A stretch of DNA of 64,000 bases, taken from NCBI GenBank assembly GCA_007693485.1, contig REDM01000178.1:16934-80933 (forward strand), read 5' to 3'. The number at the start of each line of letters is the position of its first letter. The stretch's first letter is position 1. Under the pieces are notes generated by a model. That model worked only from the letters and a program-made list of their open reading frames with translations, ran no database searches and was not told the origin of the DNA. Positions 60,390 to 64,000 of this stretch are shown one piece after another. A program made the position numbers and the translations under genes. This DNA comes from Spirochaetaceae bacterium. Its GTDB lineage: Bacteria > Spirochaetota > Spirochaetia > DSM-27196 > PWMO01.

Positions 60390-62825
60390 ATGAGCGATTA
60401 CCTCGACCCCAATAATGAGGAGTTGCTGAAAGACTTCTTCGTTGAAGCGGAGCTTCAGGTCGAGGTGCTGGAAAGCAATATCCTGGTGCTCGAAACCAAT
60501 CCCGACGATGCTGATGCGATCGACGAAATCTTCCGCGCCGCTCATACGCTGAAAGGTGCTTCGGCGACCGTGCAGATGGATGAACTCTCCACCTTCACGC
60601 ACGTGGTCGAGGACGTTCTTGATGCCATCCGAAGCGACATAGTTGCTGTGACGCCGGATATCGTGGATACGCTGTTGCGGTCCATCGACCTCATCAAAGA
60701 GATGCTCACGATTCGTTCTCGCGGTTCGGTCTATCAGGGCGACTCCTCCACGCTGCGCGGAGCACTTTCGGCGATACTCGCGCAGGAGCCGGCGCCCCAA
60801 CCGGGTGGCACGACGGAGGCCGCCTCCGTCATTTCAACACACAGCACCATGACCGCCAACGAATCGAGCGATGCTTCGGTGGTTGATCCTGCCGATGCTG
60901 CTGAGGTCATTGGTGCGCTTGAGTCTGGCGAGCGGGCCGCCCGGGTTGTCGTTACGTTTGACAAGGACAACCCAATGAATACCGTTGGAGGAATCCAGGT
61001 GTTCGCGGCGCTGAAGAAGGTGGGCCGGGTGTTGAAGACCGAGCCCGACTTTGAAGCGCTGTACGAGGACAATTTCTTTCCCACGGTAATCTATTACCTT
61101 GGTACGCGCGAGCCGTTGGATATTGTAAAGAAGTCCGCATACATATCGGACGTCTCAACCGATGTTTCGGTGACCGAACTCAGCGCCGATCCGGCGGATC
61201 CGGTATCAATCAAAGAGACCGCAGCCGCTGAACCGGTGGCAGCGCCTTCAGCCCCGGTCGCGGAGGTGGTACCACCCGCTGACGCAACACCGGCGCCCAA
61301 CGGGAACGGCGCAAGCCGACCGGCGAACCAGACAGCCACAACGAGCGCGGCCTCAGAGCCCGCGGCACCGGCAAGCGGCGGGGATTCCGCCGCACCGGCG
61401 GGAGAATCGGACGATGACGGGGCCGAGCGCAAGAGCGGGGGCTCCATGCTTCGAGTGGAGAGTCGCCGGGTCGACAACCTTCTCAATCTTGTCAGCGAGA
61501 CCGTCATCAACAAGGCCGGATTTAATCAGCTTGTGGCGGAGTTTGGTGACGCGTTGACCCGGTTTGAATCAACCGACCAGGAGTTCCGTGATCTGCTGAA
61601 ATCGCTGTTTGATTCCCTTCCAGGATACCTCGAACAGATGCAACGCGGTGCGTCGGCAAAACAGATTCGCAAAGAGATCGTCGGCCGTTTTGGATCGCTC
61701 TACACCCTGCACGATGACTTTGAAAGCCGTCTCAAAGCATCGGTCGGAAAGTTCCGTTCGAACGCACAGAATCTGGGGCGCATCGCCGGGGAGCTGCAGG
61801 AAGGGGTGATGCGGATTCGCATGGTTCCAATTGCGCAGATCTTTTCGCGTTTTCCCCGACTGGTTCGCGACCTGTCTCGGTCGCTTGAGAAGAAGATCAA
61901 ACTCGAGATCGAAGGTGAAGACACCGAGCTCGATAAATCCGTCATCGAAGACCTGCTTGATCCATTGATCCACTGCGTTCGAAACTCCATCGACCACGGG
62001 ATCGAGTCGCCGGCGGATCGGCTTGAGGCGGGTAAGGCCGAGGCCGGAACGGTACTTCTGAAGGCCGGGAATGAAGGCAACATGATCGTCATTGAGATAT
62101 CCGATGACGGTCGGGGGATCAACGTCGATAAGGTGCGTGCTCGCGCAATAGATCGTGGCGTAATTCACCCAGGAAAAGCTCTCACCGATGTTGAGGCGTT
62201 CAACCTGATCTTCGATCCCGGATTTTCTACCGCGGAACGGATTACGAGCGTCTCGGGGCGGGGAGTTGGACTCGATGTCGTAAAGCGCCAGATCGAGAAA
62301 CTCAACGGTACCGTAACGGTCTGGTCCGAGGCCGGTATGGGAACGCGGTTCACGATCAAAATCCCGCTTACCCTCGCAATCATTCAAGGGCTGCTGGTTC
62401 GCGTTGGAAAAGAAAAGTATGCGATTCCAATTACCTCGGTAATCGACAGTCACCGTATACGTCCCTCCGACATCAAGCTGATCGACAACTACGAGGTCTT
62501 CAATGTGCGCGACGACGTGGTTTCGTTGATTCGCTTGAACCGTCTGTTTCAGATTTCGACCGAAGAGCAGAAAGAGCACCACTTTGTTGTGATCGTGGGA
62601 AGCGGTGACAAGAAGATGGGGCTCGTAGTTGATTCTCTGATTGGGGAAGAAGACGTCGTGATCAAGCCCTTGCGCGATCACTATACCAATGCGCCCGGCA
62701 TCGCCGGTGCAAACATCACCGGAGACGGTACGGTCTGTCTCATCATCGACGTGAGTCAGCTTCTTGAACTGGGACTGAAACATGAAATGGAACAACGGAA
62801 ACGACGTGAAACAACAATCCGCTGA
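60390..62825 (+). CDS. cheA: Chemotaxis histidine kinase CheA
   Basis: P1 FRAAHTLKGASATVQM, dimerisation/H-box region, PLIHCVRNSIDHGIESPADR, ISDDGRGINVDKV, GRGVGLDVVKRQIEKLNG, CheW-like C-terminus. Confidence 0.96.
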   Translation: MSDYLDPNNEELLKDFFVEAELQVEVLESNILVLETNPDDADAIDEIFRAAHTLKGASATVQMDELSTFTHVVEDVLDAIRSDIVAVTPDIVDTLLRSIDLIKEMLTIRSRGSVYQGDSSTLRGALSAILAQEPAPQPGGTTEAASVISTHSTMTANESSDASVVDPADAAEVIGALESGERAARVVVTFDKDNPMNTVGGIQVFAALKKVGRVLKTEPDFEALYEDNFFPTVIYYLGTREPLDIVKKSAYISDVSTDVSVTELSADPADPVSIKETAAAEPVAAPSAPVAEVVPPADATPAPNGNGASRPANQTATTSAASEPAAPASGGDSAAPAGESDDDGAERKSGGSMLRVESRRVDNLLNLVSETVINKAGFNQLVAEFGDALTRFESTDQEFRDLLKSLFDSLPGYLEQMQRGASAKQIRKEIVGRFGSLYTLHDDFESRLKASVGKFRSNAQNLGRIAGELQEGVMRIRMVPIAQIFSRFPRLVRDLSRSLEKKIKLEIEGEDTELDKSVIEDLLDPLIHCVRNSIDHGIESPADRLEAGKAEAGTVLLKAGNEGNMIVIEISDDGRGINVDKVRARAIDRGVIHPGKALTDVEAFNLIFDPGFSTAERITSVSGRGVGLDVVKRQIEKLNGTVTVWSEAGMGTRFTIKIPLTLAIIQGLLVRVGKEKYAIPITSVIDSHRIRPSDIKLIDNYEVFNVRDDVVSLIRLNRLFQISTEEQKEHHFVVIVGSGDKKMGLVVDSLIGEEDVVIKPLRDHYTNAPGIAGANITGDGTVCLIIDVSQLLELGLKHEMEQRKRRETTIR

Positions 62826-64000
62826 CGTGGGCGTCTCGGGGTTCCGCAGTTTCGGGTTCGGCCGGGATGCCGCCGCCGACGAAGAGGCCGATCGCATCGA
62901 TTTCAAGATGGTGACCTTTTCGCTTGCAGGGAAAGATTACGGTATCGACATCATGAAGGTGAAGGAGATCGCAAAGTTTGCGGGCTTCACCTACGTTCCC
63001 AACACGCTTCCCTTTGTGGCGGGCGTGTACAATCTGCGTGGAGAGATTATTTCCATCATCGACCTGCGACTGATGTTCAATCAGCCCGCCGAACCCCGCC
63101 CCGAAGGCGAGGCGGAAGATGGGCTGATTCTACGGCTCGAGCACAACCTGATCGGCGTGATTGTCGACAGAATCGACCGGGTAGTGGGGATCTCGTCGGA
63201 ATCAATCCAGCCGCCGCATCCAATTTTTGCCGACATCAATATCAAGTATATCAGTGGCGTGGTCGAGCACGATGACCGGCTCTATATCATTCTGGATGTT
63301 GAGCGCATCTTTGCCAAAGAGACCGAGCTGCCGCGTGAGGTGCCCGATTTACCCTCGGCGGCCCGACTGGTCGCGGCCGTTACGGAGCCGGCAGCTCAGG
63401 CGGTCACACCCACCGACGCGGATTACCAATTTGTTGTCGATGGGCTGGCGACCTTCAAGGTGCTCTACGCAAGTGACATCAACCGCGGGTGGATTCGCGA
63501 CCGGTATCAGACCTGGCGTTCCATGCGAAACGATCAGGGCGTCTCCATTCAGTTCTCGGGGGCCGAAGACGCCGTCGATTTCGCGGGTACCTTCAGCTCT
63601 GGATGTACTGGGCGTCTGTGGGACAAGCCGTACTGGGATGCCGTTGCCGCGGTGATTCCATCGACGGATTCAGCGGTATTCAATGCGTGGAATCCCGGCT
63701 GTGGGAAGGGATTCGAGACGTATTCATTCGCCGCCATTTTGAAAGCGAAAAATCCCCAGAAGCGAATCCGCATCTGGGCCGGTGATAACGACCTTCTCAG
63801 CATATCGAACGCCCCGAGTCTGGTCGTGAAGACCGAATCGGTTCCGCCGCATATGGAATCCTACATCACCCAGGGGCCCAGCGGTTCAACTATTTCGAGC
63901 GTGCTTCGCGACATGATCATGTTCGAGTACCACGACATTCTCAACCAGAGCAGCGTCCCTGAGTGTCACATGATCCTCTGCCGTGATGTACTTTCGGTGA
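62806..64000 (+). CDS. CheW domain fused to CheR-like methyltransferase domain (partial, runs off the right edge)
   Basis: GTG at 62806, overlapping cheA; RIDFKMVTFSLAGKDYGIDIMKVKEIAKFAGFTYVPNTLPFVAGVYNLRGEIISIIDLRLMF (CheW), then FNAWNPGCGKGFETYSFAAILK...VPECHMILCRDVLSV (CheR-like). Open to the window end, absent from the ORF track. Confidence 0.85.
   Translation, partial: MKQQSADVGVSGFRSFGFGRDAAADEEADRIDFKMVTFSLAGKDYGIDIMKVKEIAKFAGFTYVPNTLPFVAGVYNLRGEIISIIDLRLMFNQPAEPRPEGEAEDGLILRLEHNLIGVIVDRIDRVVGISSESIQPPHPIFADINIKYISGVVEHDDRLYIILDVERIFAKETELPREVPDLPSAARLVAAVTEPAAQAVTPTDADYQFVVDGLATFKVLYASDINRGWIRDRYQTWRSMRNDQGVSIQFSGAEDAVDFAGTFSSGCTGRLWDKPYWDAVAAVIPSTDSAVFNAWNPGCGKGFETYSFAAILKAKNPQKRIRIWAGDNDLLSISNAPSLVVKTESVPPHMESYITQGPSGSTISSVLRDMIMFEYHDILNQSSVPECHMILCRDVLSV

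Noticed and set aside
61569-62906. 445-aa minus-strand ORF
   Set aside because: Antisense to cheA; no domain.

Overview
The window is about 64 kb of gene-dense, GC-rich bacterial chromosome. It is probably from a spirochaete (inference from a SpiroCoCo-like coiled-coil protein, a CheW-CheR-like fusion, and overall gene content). Most of it is housekeeping: rpsF-ssb-rpsR-rplI-dnaB, rpsB-tsf-frr-uppS-cdsA-rseP, rny-ymdB-tlyA, ptsI, der, grpE-dnaK-dnaJ, purFMND, cheA. Two genes run off the window edges and are missing from the supplied ORF track: an ammonium transporter (minus strand, left edge) and a CheW-CheR-like fusion (plus strand, right edge). The most interesting locus is about 23.4-26.9 kb. 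It has a cysteate-synthase-like PLP enzyme directly followed by an SPT/alpha-oxoamine-synthase-like enzyme, with a divergent TetR regulator, which suggests capnine-type sulfonolipid biosynthesis. Other notable items: a sigma-54-like promoter and inverted repeat between a NifA-like activator gene and amt; a MerR domain fused to a possible nucleotidyltransferase-like domain; a TPR/outer-membrane-protein/ExbB/ExbD/TonB operon; low-complexity extensions on S18, L9 and S2; several precise palindromes at promoters; possible leaderless promoters (ptsI, tetR); and a degraded zinc-ribbon transposase remnant. All calls come from reading the sequence; no database searches were run.
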